Shown one piece after another: positions 43,515 through 51,126 of a DNA stretch of 64,000 bases (its first letter is position 1; every line of letters begins with the position of its first letter). This stretch comes from JAWSVE01 sp050789445 (GTDB lineage Bacteria > Pseudomonadota > Gammaproteobacteria > Pseudomonadales > Cellvibrionaceae). Location of the stretch: contig JAILXR010000001.1 of assembly GCA_050789445.1 (NCBI GenBank), positions 3,100,001 through 3,164,000 on the forward strand. The letters are read 5' to 3'. The notes below the pieces were generated by a model that saw only the letters and a list, made by a program, of their open reading frames with translations, was not told the origin of the DNA and ran no database searches. The position numbers and the translations under genes are program-made.

Positions 43515-44018
43515 ATGAGTATGGAATTAAAATTAAAGCAAGTTTCAAAGGACGAAGAATCAGTCGTTTTTAATGTCCTTAAAGAAAACGCCGTATGGTT
43601 GTTATCTTTAGGAATAGAACAGTGGCCTCTCGAATGGCTAGAATCGATTCGAAGGGAAATAAATTTATCGATAAAATCCGGCAACTACTTCTTTGCTTTG
43701 TTGGATAATGAGGTTGTGGGTGTAGTTGAGGTTCTGGCGGAACCAGAATCAATTTGGAAATACGATATTTCTCCGTCAATTTACATACATAAACTAGCTA
43801 TTAAACGAAAATTTTGCGGTCTTAATATCGGTAGCCAAATTATTAGCAAGCTGTGGTCTATATCGAAAGAAAAAGATAAAGAATTTATTCGCTTGGATTG
43901 TGTGGCAACAAATTTAAAACTGCGGTCTTACTACGAAAAGAATGGTTTCACTTTTGTTGGTATAGCAAACAATGGTTTGGTTGATTTGGCGCTGTATGAA
44001 AAAAGAGCAAAAGGCTAA
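43515..44018 (+). CDS. Cassette protein: GNAT N-acetyltransferase
   Basis: This is a 167-residue acetyltransferase. ATG 43515 is 4 bp after the core; ATG 43521 is possible. The GNAT fold is seen in FFALLDNEVVGVVEVL, YIHKLAIKRKFCGLNIGSQII (acetyl-CoA loop, with C-G-x-N-I-G replacing the usual Q/RxxGxG) and CVATNLKLRSYYEKNGF. The substrate is unknown. GNAT enzymes are among the commonest cassette genes and include drug- and toxin-modifying members. Confidence 0.88.
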   Translation: MSMELKLKQVSKDEESVVFNVLKENAVWLLSLGIEQWPLEWLESIRREINLSIKSGNYFFALLDNEVVGVVEVLAEPESIWKYDISPSIYIHKLAIKRKFCGLNIGSQIISKLWSISKEKDKEFIRLDCVATNLKLRSYYEKNGFTFVGIANNGLVDLALYEKRAKG

Positions 44019-44120
44019 CAAGTTTGTCAAGCGGGACGTCTTTTACGTCGCTTCACTTTTATGCTTGAATTGCATAAAAGCAAATCAACTCCAAAAATGC
44101 AATTTATACAGGCGTTAACT
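44013..44120 (+). repeat. attC site of cassette 10
   Basis: GGCTAAC ... GTTAACT. 108 bp; inner ATGCTTGAATTGCAT and GACGT/ACGTC hairpins; outer pairing is weaker than in neighbouring sites. Confidence 0.75.
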
Positions 44121-44155
44121 ATATAAACCTGAAAGCAACATAGATGAGAGGCAGA

Positions 44156-45025
44156 ATGAGAAAATATCTTATAGTTTGTTGTTTTATTTTGGTGAGTTCT
44201 ATTGCAGTAGCTGAGGAGCTATCACCTTTCTCTGTTGAGAGATCGCAAGTAGTTACTTATGAATCGGAGCTTTTAAGCCGAAGCTACAAGCTGTACATAC
44301 AGTTACCTCGCTCGTTTGAAGAAAGCCCTAAAAGGTATTACCCGTTTGTTTTTTTGAATGACGGCAACTACTCCTTTCCAATGGCAACCAGTATATCAAG
44401 TCAATTAGTCGGCTCCCGCAAGGTTGAAGATTTACTAATTGTTGGCATTTCTTACTCGCAAGAAGTTAGTTGGCAAATAAGTCGAACACGTGATTACACT
44501 CCCACTTATGCACCCAAAGAAAATAACTATCATTCTGCTGAGGCACGTGAATATTCCGGTGGTGCAAAGTCGTATCTTGAATTTATTGAAAAAGAACTAT
44601 TTCCATATCTAAACACATATTATCGCGCTGACCTTAAGCGGAAAATTTATGCAGGGCATTCGTTCGGTGGTCTATTTGGCGGGTTTATTTTGAAAGCAGC
44701 GCCTAGTATGTTCGATTATTACATTATCAGCGACCCCTCTTTTTGGTACGACAATGAAGCGATTTTCAATGTAGAGCAAAACAGAAGTGAAGGTTCCAAG
44801 GGTGAAATTGGTGTATTGATAACTGCGTCCAATCCGCATCCTGACAGAAAAGTGTCAAGCCCACTTAGAATGAAGGAGAATGCTTATAAGTTTGGCGAAG
44901 AATTGCGCAATGACAAGAAGCTTGACTTAAATGTAACAAATTTAGTTTTCGATGGTGAAATTCACGAATCCCTATTTCCAATTTCGTACTCCCGTGGACT
45001 GCGGGATTATCTTGGCACTAAGTAA
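44156..45025 (+). CDS. Cassette protein: exported alpha/beta-hydrolase (esterase D family)
   Basis: This is a 289-residue exported hydrolase, started at ATG 44156 (GAGAGG upstream; ATG 44144 adds four residues). The signal peptide ends near VAEE (~20). Fold landmarks are YKLYIQLPRSFEES, FVFLNDGNYSF, the nucleophile elbow AGHSFGGLFGG and DPSFWYDNEA. Catalytic His is in IHESLFP. It resembles the enterochelin-esterase/IroE-type putative esterase family. At ~870 bp it is the largest intact cassette gene. The substrate is unknown. Confidence 0.85.
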   Translation: MRKYLIVCCFILVSSIAVAEELSPFSVERSQVVTYESELLSRSYKLYIQLPRSFEESPKRYYPFVFLNDGNYSFPMATSISSQLVGSRKVEDLLIVGISYSQEVSWQISRTRDYTPTYAPKENNYHSAEAREYSGGAKSYLEFIEKELFPYLNTYYRADLKRKIYAGHSFGGLFGGFILKAAPSMFDYYIISDPSFWYDNEAIFNVEQNRSEGSKGEIGVLITASNPHPDRKVSSPLRMKENAYKFGEELRNDKKLDLNVTNLVFDGEIHESLFPISYSRGLRDYLGTK

Positions 45026-45037
45026 ATGGATAAAAAT

Positions 45038-45145
45038 AGTTAACAAGCGCAGCCAGCCGACGCCGCAAAAGACGCGGCTCGGCTGCTGCGAGCGTTCACT
45101 CGACAACGCAAAAAGACGCGTTGCAAGTGAACAGAGTCGTTACAA
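45038..45145 (+). repeat. Compound attC: complete site fused to part of another
   Basis: The first part, AGTTAAC to GAGCGTT (45038-45096), with arms CGCAGCCAGCCG / CGGCTGCTGCG, forms a full site. It runs directly into CACTCGACAACGC...GAGTCGTTACAA (to 45145), which copies the 3' part of the cassette-1 attC. It looks like a recombination scar or an empty mini-cassette. Confidence 0.78.
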
Positions 45146-45162
45146 CTAAGTAAGGAATTAAA

Positions 45163-45711
45163 ATGAAAAAAGTATTTACAATTATTGTCGCTCTAATAAT
45201 GACAGCTTGTTCCTCTATGAAAGTGGTTGATATCGACCCTGCGACGGGCCACTTTCCTGGTGCAGCTAAATCTGCAACTATCATGGAAAGCAAGGCAATA
45301 GATTTAGACTCAAAGAAAAGCCTCTTATTAATTCCAAACGATGATTTTGCAGCCGGAATGCTCGCTAATATTGGTTACTTTGATGAACTTATGAAATTTG
45401 AAGATTTAGAAACGGCCATTATTAAAGAAAATCTAGGGGATAAAGTGCCAGATGTTAGTTCTAAAATAGGAATTAACAATGCAGCAAAACACTACAAAGA
45501 GTTTCTATGGTTAAGATTTAAAACCAGGACAGAAGGGAATAAGAGCTATAGACAAATGATATTAACAAATCCGCTAGATTTAGAGGATTACTTTATTACT
45601 GAAACTTATCTCGATTATGTTTGGAATGGTGTAAACGATCAATATAACTGGTACCCAATGTTTAATGCATTCATAGATTATATAAATAAGAATTCTAGTG
45701 AGCGTAAGTGA
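45163..45711 (+). CDS. Cassette protein: lipoprotein
   Basis: This is a 182-residue lipoprotein with lipobox IMTACSS (Cys16). GTAAGGAATT precedes the ATG. The mature protein is mixed alpha/beta with an aromatic-rich C-terminal third (DYVWNGVNDQYNWYPMFNAF). No family recognised. It is probably anchored in the outer or inner membrane, facing the periplasm. Confidence 0.75.
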   Translation: MKKVFTIIVALIMTACSSMKVVDIDPATGHFPGAAKSATIMESKAIDLDSKKSLLLIPNDDFAAGMLANIGYFDELMKFEDLETAIIKENLGDKVPDVSSKIGINNAAKHYKEFLWLRFKTRTEGNKSYRQMILTNPLDLEDYFITETYLDYVWNGVNDQYNWYPMFNAFIDYINKNSSERK

Positions 45712-45712
45712 G

Positions 45713-45770
45713 TTGTAACAAGTCAAGCAAGCCGACGCTTAAAAACGCGCGGCTTCTTGAAGCGTTATGT
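45713..45770 (+). repeat. attC site of cassette 12
   Basis: TTGTAAC ... GTTATGT, 58 bp. Arms AAGTCAAGCAAGCCG / CGGCTTCTTGAAGCG. Confidence 0.87.
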
Positions 45771-45779
45771 GAACACACT

Positions 45780-46265
45780 ATGAAACACTATCTTAAATCT
45801 GCTCTATTAATGGTTTCAGTATTCTGCGCTAGCTGCGACGAGAAAAAGAATTATGTCGACGAATACGCCGACTTCGATAATAAGGGTTATGGAAGTATTG
45901 AAGACCAAAAAAAATTTGAACAAGCGCTCGATGTCGCTGGGATAAAATACATTTATCGAAACGAGCCAAATTTTGAAGGGATAGTATTCTGGCATAAATC
46001 AGATACACCTGAAGTAAAAGAAATATCGAAGGAGCTATTTGGAGCCCCACCAGGAAAATATTCCATAGGTCGTTTTGATCTTGAAGAACTCCAAAAAATT
46101 GAAGCAGCCTTAAAAAACCAGGGTATTGAGGCAGCAATTACAAATCATCATGGCGATACCTTTGTATATTGGCCCCAAAATCAAGATCAAAAAGCTGCGC
46201 AATTAATTCTTAGCAAATTTGGTATTGATGTATTAAAAATTAGAGAAATCGTAAATGAATACTAA
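45780..46265 (+). CDS. Cassette protein: probable lipoprotein
   Basis: This is a 161-residue protein started at ATG 45780 (the frame is open farther upstream but only across the attC). The N terminus has a short hydrophobic stretch ending FCASC-DEK, a plausible lipobox (Cys19). The mature part has two related alpha/beta units: EQALDVAGIKYIYRNEPN..GIVFWHKSD and AALKNQGIEAAITNHHGD..TFVYWPQNQ. They suggest a duplicated small domain. Function unknown. Confidence 0.72.
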   Translation: MKHYLKSALLMVSVFCASCDEKKNYVDEYADFDNKGYGSIEDQKKFEQALDVAGIKYIYRNEPNFEGIVFWHKSDTPEVKEISKELFGAPPGKYSIGRFDLEELQKIEAALKNQGIEAAITNHHGDTFVYWPQNQDQKAAQLILSKFGIDVLKIREIVNEY

Positions 46266-46267
46266 AC

Positions 46268-46360
46268 ACATAACAAAGCTAGCCAACCCCGGCAGCGCAA
46301 AAAACGCGCAGCCTCGACTCGCTACGCGTTGCTCCGCTCGCGGTTCTAGCGGCGTTAGGC
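46268..46360 (+). repeat. attC site of cassette 13
   Basis: ACATAAC ... GTTAGGC. Arms AAAGCTAGCCAACCCC-side against TTCTAGCGGC; inner GCGCAAAAAACGCGC. Shares a CCGGCAGCG...GCCTCGACTCGCT block with the site at 47728-47820. Confidence 0.85.
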
Positions 46361-46379
46361 GCGAAGGCAAAGGAGAAAT

Positions 46380-46682
46380 ATGCCAACGTTAAGTGAATAT
46401 TCCAATGTTTATAACTCTGCATTAATCCTTTTGACCAAAAAGGGTTATCAAAGTTGGTATGATTCAGAGGCTGAGTTGTTTTGTGCAGAAAAAGATGGCT
46501 GGGATTTTATGGCTGAGTCACCATGCGGATTGTTGGGCCTAGTTTCCATGTTTGAATTTATTAAACCAAGTAAGTATGAAGAGTACTGGTGGAAGTTAGA
46601 AGGTGAAGATATTTATAAAAATCTTCCTCAAAAGCCAAATGAATATGTTTCAGTTATCTATAGCAGCGAAAAAAGTAAATAG
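46380..46682 (+). CDS. Cassette protein of unknown function
   Basis: This is a 100-residue soluble protein with a strong ribosome-binding site (AAAGGAG, 7 bases before the ATG). It is rich in Trp and Tyr (GYQSWYDSEAELFCAEKDGWDFMAE, seen as two strands and a helix). The compact size and aromatic content are typical of cassette-encoded proteins with solved but unexplained folds. No function assigned. Confidence 0.72.
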   Translation: MPTLSEYSNVYNSALILLTKKGYQSWYDSEAELFCAEKDGWDFMAESPCGLLGLVSMFEFIKPSKYEEYWWKLEGEDIYKNLPQKPNEYVSVIYSSEKSK

Positions 46683-46710
46683 TTATATTTAGTGTTTATA
46701 CTGAGAAATC

Positions 46711-46819
46711 GCCTAACAAGGCCATGAACGTACGGGCACTTCGTGCCCTGGACTTCACTACGCTCATTGTTGCACAAAAACCCACTACAACCGCCGCGCA
46801 AATGATCAAGGCGTTATGT
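46711..46819 (+). repeat. attC site of cassette 14
   Basis: GCCTAAC ... GTTATGT. Inner CGGGCAC/GTGCCC hairpin; outer CAAGGCCAT / ATGATCAAGGCG is imperfect. Confidence 0.78.
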
Positions 46820-46838
46820 TTTCCAAGGGGTTTTAAAA

Positions 46839-47304
46839 ATGGCGAAAGATTTCAAAATAAAGACAGGAGATATTAAAAATATAGCGGTAGGCTACGGTCT
46901 TAATTGGATCGGTTTTTTATGAATTTAAAACTTCTGAAAACTGTTATCTAAAAGGATCATTAACCGCGCTGTCTCCATGTTTAGTAACCTTTTTCGAGCT
47001 ATTTCAAGAACCAGATAAGTTCAAAGGACATTTAGTCACTGTAAATGCCATATTTAATTATTCCTTTGAACATACACACATCACTGACGGAACAACAGAT
47101 AAGCTGATTAATTTAAAATTAAGTAGTGAGCTATCTTAAAAACATTCAAATCGATGTGGGGTGGTAGCTACATTACAAGGCTTCTTTGTAGCCGGCCCAA
47201 GCGGTCATTTTTCTGTAAGTGATGGTGAATTCACAGTTATAAATCATTTAGAAATACGAGATGAGAATTCATGGCATTGCAACCCATCCGCAGGTATTTA
47301 CTAA
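46839..47304 (+). pseudogene. Broken cassette gene of unknown family
   Basis: The ATG at 46839 has a good ribosome-binding site (CCAAGGGG) but stops after 27 codons at a T6 run (46912-46918). From 46921 the +1 frame stays coding-like (YEFKTSENCYLKGSL, GHLVTVNAIFNYSFEH) and runs to 47304 with one in-frame TAA at 47136-47138. It ends FVAGPSGHFSVSDGEF...NPSAGIY. One frameshift plus one stop show a decayed ~155-residue gene. Only an attC half-site follows. Confidence 0.7.
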
Positions 47305-47307
47305 AAT

Positions 47308-47328
47308 GCCTAACAAGCAAAGGTACAG
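47308..47328 (+). repeat. attC half-site
   Basis: GCCTAACAAG (47308-47317) is the left end of an attC, but no right arm or GTTRRRY follows before the next gene. A deletion has probably fused two cassettes here. Confidence 0.65.
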
Positions 47329-47703
47329 GTGTATTTAGTGGAAATCGAGGCAACTACATTTAGTTTTGGGGTTGATGAGACAGATACACCATTTGCCTTC
47401 GTGTTTTTTCGTGACGAGAACGTAGACTTCATTTTTAGTTTAACCCGTATTGTCGAAGAAGAGGATGACGGACTCATCGAATTTATGGTTCTTGATCAAA
47501 TTTTAGAAACTGTACAAGATGTAAATTTGAAAGTAGGCACAAAAAACATCGTAGTCTCAGTTCCTATAGGCCTGCAAAAACATACAAATAGCGAAAGCAT
47601 CTTAAAAATCAACTACACGCTAAATGAGAGTCAAACTAAAGATTTAGTGAATATTCTAAAAATTATCTTTTCGGGTAAATGTGGCCTCAAAATATGTATT
47701 TAG
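47329..47703 (+). CDS. Cassette protein of unknown function (start possibly lost)
   Basis: This 124-residue ORF is read from GTG 47329; GTG 47338 is another option. The region upstream is a truncated attC, so the native start and ribosome-binding site may have been deleted. The protein is beta-rich and acidic in the middle (RIVEEEDDGLIEFMVL), with VGTKNIVVSVPIG. No family recognised. Confidence 0.55.
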   Translation: MYLVEIEATTFSFGVDETDTPFAFVFFRDENVDFIFSLTRIVEEEDDGLIEFMVLDQILETVQDVNLKVGTKNIVVSVPIGLQKHTNSESILKINYTLNESQTKDLVNILKIIFSGKCGLKICI

Positions 47704-47727
47704 TTTTAATTATAAATTCCTAAAAAC

Positions 47728-47820
47728 ACCTAACAAGGCTAGCCAATACCGGCAGCGTAAAAAACGCGCTGCCTCGACTCGCTCCACTACGTTCCGTTCG
47801 CGGTTGCTAGTGGCATTCAG
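47728..47820 (+). repeat. attC site with degenerate right core
   Basis: ACCTAAC start, arms AAGGCTAGCCAATACC / GGTTGCTAGTGG, but the right core reads CATTCAG in place of GTTRRRY. It is closely related to the site at 46268-46360. Cleavage at the right end is probably impaired. Confidence 0.75.
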
Positions 47821-47932
47821 GGTGTAGAAAAATAGAATTTAAAAAATTGATTTAATTATTTTTGCACGGAGAGTGCGATTAAATTTGTTTTGAAGTGATA
47901 TTTTCCAAAGAGTTCACGTAGCAACGCCTTAT

Positions 47933-47959
47933 TTGTGTAAAAAAACAAACAATTATACT
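47933..47959 (+). promoter_or_regulatory. Possible cassette-borne promoter
   Basis: TTGTGT (47933) and TATACT (47954) with 15 bases between lie in the unusually long (~215 bp) 5' region of the gene at 48037. Spacing is short, so this is tentative. Confidence 0.35.
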
Positions 47960-48036
47960 TATATGGAAATGATTTTAATTTTCCTGCACCCTGATTATCT
48001 TCTTAATCAGAGAATTATTTTAATAGTAGGGCTCTT

Positions 48037-48852
48037 ATGAAACATAATCAGATTTTAGATAAGCTAGCATCAGGAGCTTTAATAGAATCACTTAATGAAG
48101 AAATTTCAAGGTTAGTCTTTAGCGCTATGGCATGGGAAAAAAATGGAGGAGTTAACAATAGGTTTGAATATGTATATTCAAAGTTAAGCGTACGCTGGAA
48201 CTGCTTAATAAATCATTACGACCTAAATAGCAATGTCATTCATAGGTTTAATGTCGCACTAGTTACTATACTCCATAAATATGGACTTGAAGAAAAGTCT
48301 CTTACTAAAAAAGCAATAGAATCAATCAAAATACTCAATAAAGAAGCCGTTTTGTCTGATAGTTTTTTTCACAAAGAAAATGAAATAATTAAGTTTTTAT
48401 CTACTCAGCCAAAAGAACTTACAAGGTGTCCTGCTTATATAAAATCCAATACTTATTATAGAGCGGGTGATGTCATTTCATTTGAGTATAAAGGGAGTTA
48501 TGTTGCTGCTTACATTCATGCTGATACGGGAGTTAATGAGGCCCCAATAATTGAGTTTTACGACTTAGTTTTCCAAACAATACCGACAATAAATGAATTG
48601 ACAGGCGTAAAATCCTATGGGGAATGCTTTTCAAAAAGTGAAAACCCCACATTAAAATACGCGGTTAAATATGCTGTTTATGGCTTGAAATATTTACCCG
48701 ATTTATCACGTCAAGTGCAATTAATTGCATCATGTATAAATAGCAAGCCTGACAACTCGGACTTGGAGGAACCAATAAGTCTATATACAAGCTCAAACTT
48801 GGCCGATATACAAAGAACTCTTGAGAATATCGTTAGTACCCACAAAAGATAA
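48037..48852 (+). CDS. Cassette protein of unknown function, 271 residues
   Basis: This is a 271-residue soluble protein with its own ~215-bp leader. The N-terminal half is helical (LNEEISRLVFSAMAWEKNGG, KAIESIKILNKEAV). The middle has a beta barrel-like segment, YYRAGDVISFEYKGSYVAAYIH followed by EAPIIEFYDLVF. It resembles the GDV-F-x-Y/G-Y motif of Imm26-type immunity proteins, but the match is weak. Cassettes with long private leaders often encode toxin-antitoxin or defence functions; nothing more specific can be said. Confidence 0.65.
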   Translation: MKHNQILDKLASGALIESLNEEISRLVFSAMAWEKNGGVNNRFEYVYSKLSVRWNCLINHYDLNSNVIHRFNVALVTILHKYGLEEKSLTKKAIESIKILNKEAVLSDSFFHKENEIIKFLSTQPKELTRCPAYIKSNTYYRAGDVISFEYKGSYVAAYIHADTGVNEAPIIEFYDLVFQTIPTINELTGVKSYGECFSKSENPTLKYAVKYAVYGLKYLPDLSRQVQLIASCINSKPDNSDLEEPISLYTSSNLADIQRTLENIVSTHKR

Positions 48853-49008
48853 CAATACGTGCCAGTCGGACAGTTTATTTCGTGGCTTCTTTTGTGCTGG
48901 AGCACAAGGCGTCCTAGACCTGTACCCCTTGGCGGATTAGTAATTTACTGTCCGTTAAAGTGGTACAGGCCTAACTCGCCACTTCATTCGGTGTTTGCGG
49001 CGTTATCC
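48847..49008 (+). repeat. Long composite attC
   Basis: AGATAAC ... GTTATCC, 162 bp. It has nested inverted repeats CGGACAGT/ACTGTCCG and CCTGTACC/GGTACAGG. A second candidate left core (GCCTAAC, 48969-48975) lies 27 bases before the right core, suggesting an insertion or fusion. Confidence 0.65.
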
Positions 49009-49029
49009 TCAGATAGTTAAAGAATCTAG

Positions 49030-49410
49030 TTAAGGCGTTGAAAGGTGAAGATTCTAAAAACTTTGAATTTATCAGTGGTTCTTACCCGAGAGATTCCCAA
49101 TTTGCTTATTGCGGAGGACGAGCTTTAAAAGGTTGCGAAGCTCCCCTCTGTAAAGTTGGATAGCTGGAAAATAATCAGCGGTGTGTATTCCTCTGATAAT
49201 TCCAATGTCTACTAAATGAATTTAAAGTTAAAAGGTGCCGATCCTAAATTATGGAAATTAGTCGAACATAACTATTCCATGGATGTAAATAATATTTACT
49301 ACGGTAATAAAATTGTGGATGGAGCAGACCCTGACACATTTAATGTTTCCAGTGAAAGGTCAGCTAAAGACAAAAATAATGAATATGTAGGTAGTAGCAT
49401 AAAAGTATAA
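49030..49410 (+). pseudogene. Broken DKNYY-repeat protein gene
   Basis: Three frames together encode a DKNYY-type repeat protein. The first segment has FEFISGSYPRDSQFAYCGGRA and LKGCEAP, ending at a stop near 49160. The next frame reads DSWKIISGVYSSDNSNVYY up to a TAA where Tyr-Asn would be expected (49213-49215). It then continues NLKLKGADPKLWKL, VNNIYYGNKIVDGADPDTF. One frameshift and one nonsense change have inactivated it. DKNYY repeats are common in immunity-type and cassette proteins of unknown role. Confidence 0.75.
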
Positions 49411-49427
49411 CGACAATTGCGGCAGTA

Positions 49428-49541
49428 TCAGATAAGACTTTAACTTTTAAGAACTTGAAACTTTGAATTCATACCGATGTATGGTTTATAAAATAAATTC
49501 ACTTTAGTTTACATGGGGCTACTGTTAAGTCGCATCTGACC
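49428..49541. repeat. Inverted-repeat element, copy 1 of 3
   Basis: Ends TCAGATAAGACTTTAAC (49428-49444) and GTTAAGTCGCATCTGA (49524-49539) are imperfect inverses. ~80 bp of AT-rich sequence between them is shared with 50251-50371 and 50921-51034. It looks like a MITE-like or folded-DNA element lodged where an attC would be expected. Confidence 0.65.
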
Positions 49542-49608
49542 TCACTTAATAAAAATGTTTTTTTATTGTAAAAAATGAGTGTTATACCGCTAAGCTCTAA
49601 AACTAAAA

Positions 49609-49745
49609 AATACGAATATTAATCCGGAACGGCGGTGCGATTAAAGTAAGATTGGCAGACCGATATAATGATAATTTTAAGAAGATTTTTTCGGAAATAT
49701 GTCGCATGGGTACATGTACCCATGCTGTTTATTACGCTGTTAGAT
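49609..49745 (+). repeat. Array-edge repeat, copy B
   Basis: This element shares AATACGAATATTAATCCGG...GTGCGA-TAAAGTAA and the TTTTTTCGGAAATA block with 38629-38820. Here the palindrome is intact (20 bp, CATGGGTACA/TGTACCCATG). It ends in GTTAGAT, just before the next cassette gene. Confidence 0.65.
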
Positions 49746-49760
49746 ATATGAGCTCACAAT

Positions 49761-50237
49761 ATGAATAAAGATGAACTAACAAGAATTTTCAAAAATTTAG
49801 GTGCGGATGAGCCTGCAATGTGGGCTGACAGCCAGATAACTGAGGGAATTCCTCAACTCTCTAGATTCTTTTTCCTAAAAGGCATGTGGGATGCGGTTGT
49901 GCCTGACCACGAAAAATGGATTGATGAATACGAACGAGATAACGAAGTAAATGAGTGCTTCTCAGGTGCCGGAATTGCCATTCGAAAAATGATTGAATGT
50001 GGTGTACCTAAAAAATACATAACTGAGTTGTGTCGAGGTGTTTGTGGTGAACTCATTTTTAATATTGCGCATATGATAGATGATCCTTCAGTAATACCTG
50101 AAAATGATTATGTGAATTGGGGACTATTTGAAATTGACGTGAATGGCAATCCTAAGTCCCTCATAGGTGGCTTACACGAAAGTGTATTGGAAACAGACCC
50201 AACGGGCAGAGAGTGCCTGCCTCGTGAAAAAATTTAA
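49761..50237 (+). CDS. Cassette protein of unknown function
   Basis: This is a 158-residue soluble acidic protein (MNKDELTRIFKNLGADEPAMW; GAGIAIRKMIECGVPKKYITEL; FNIAHMIDDPSVIPENDYVNWGLFEID). It starts 16 bp after the array-edge repeat, with no strong ribosome-binding site. The order of a helical region followed by a short beta segment ending LESDP-like text is compatible with a small immunity or regulatory protein, but I cannot assign it. Confidence 0.65.
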   Translation: MNKDELTRIFKNLGADEPAMWADSQITEGIPQLSRFFFLKGMWDAVVPDHEKWIDEYERDNEVNECFSGAGIAIRKMIECGVPKKYITELCRGVCGELIFNIAHMIDDPSVIPENDYVNWGLFEIDVNGNPKSLIGGLHESVLETDPTGRECLPREKI

Positions 50238-50250
50238 ATAATAACTGGAG

Positions 50251-50371
50251 TTAGATGAGGCTTTAACTTTCAAAAATTTATAACTTTAAATTCATATCAG
50301 TTTATGATTTAGAAAGTAAAAAATAAATTCACGGTAAGTTTTCAAGGGTCTACGATTAAGTTTCATCTGGC
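50251..50371. repeat. Inverted-repeat element, copy 2 of 3
   Basis: Ends TTAGATGAGGCTTTAA (50251) and TTAAGTTTCATCTG (to 50369); interior resembles 49428-49541. It follows a cassette stop codon directly. Confidence 0.65.
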
Positions 50372-50380
50372 AACACTTGA

Positions 50381-50447
50381 TAAAAAACGTTGGCTCCATG
50401 AGGGCGCACTACATGTTGTTTCGTGCGCTCCTTACAAGGCGTTAGCT
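50381..50447 (+). repeat. attC site with degenerate left core
   Basis: TAAAAAACG in place of RYYYAAC, arms TGAGGGCGCAC / GTGCGCTCCTTACA and a normal right core GTTAGCT. The preceding inverted-repeat element may have disrupted its left end. Confidence 0.6.
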
Positions 50448-50469
50448 AAATTCGGTAGCATCGTAATAT

Positions 50470-50907
50470 ATGAAAATAGCTAATATACATTTAGGTAAGT
50501 TGGAAGCATGCAAAGGCTATGAAGGTTTAGATACCTTTTGGGCTGGATTTATAAAGTATCCGTTTTATCTTAACTGTGAAGGGGAGCCAGACGAGTTACT
50601 TTCAAAATTTGTGAAAGGTATTATGGTAAAGTCAGAAAGCTATCTAGGTTGTGCAAGATCATTTCTTCAGCTTGATATTGTAGAAAATCATGAAAAGTAT
50701 AATGCTTCGCAGGAGACAGTGGTTTTATTAAAAAAAATGAGCCAGCCTGAATTACCTTTCGATTTGCCCGAATTTACTTTCTACCAAAATAAAGAATGGC
50801 AAGTTAGGTTTGCAAGTGGAGGTTTACTTCCAGCTTTTGGTGGCTTGGGCGTCTCTGTTAGTTTTGTTGATGAAAATCCAGTCGGTGCTGAGTGTTTGTC
50901 AAAATAG
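50470..50907 (+). CDS. Cassette protein of unknown function
   Basis: This is a 145-residue soluble protein (MKIANIHLGKLEACKGYEGL). It has alternating strands and helices and a Gly-rich C-terminal hairpin (ASGGLLPAFGGLGVSVSF). It starts 22 bp after the attC right core. No family recognised. An inverted-repeat element replaces its expected attC. Confidence 0.65.
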   Translation: MKIANIHLGKLEACKGYEGLDTFWAGFIKYPFYLNCEGEPDELLSKFVKGIMVKSESYLGCARSFLQLDIVENHEKYNASQETVVLLKKMSQPELPFDLPEFTFYQNKEWQVRFASGGLLPAFGGLGVSVSFVDENPVGAECLSK

Positions 50908-50920
50908 TGGGGTTAGACTA

Positions 50921-51034
50921 GATGAGACTTAACTTTCAAAAACTTCTAATTTTAAAATCATATTGAGTTATTATTTATAATAATAAAAAATCACTCTAAG
51001 TTTACACGTATCTATTATTAAGTTTCATCTGACC
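50921..51034. repeat. Inverted-repeat element, copy 3 of 3
   Basis: Ends GATGAGACTTAA (50921-50932) and TTAAGTTTCATC (51018-51029) differ by one base as inverses. A 16-bp direct repeat CTGACCCTAATTAATT follows at 51029 and 51057. A fragment of the same end (GGGGTCAGAAGAAACTTTA) recurs at 53356-53374. Confidence 0.65.
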
Positions 51035-51126
51035 CTAATTAATTCTAATTAATTTTCTGACCCTAATTAATTCGCTAGTTGTGTAGGCATTAGCGTATTA
51101 CGATCGAAGTTGAAAATGGAGTGATT

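Noticed and set aside
46900..46930. Programmed ribosomal frameshift at the T6 run in the broken cassette gene
   Set aside because: An additional in-frame stop 220 bp later makes simple decay more likely than programmed slippage.
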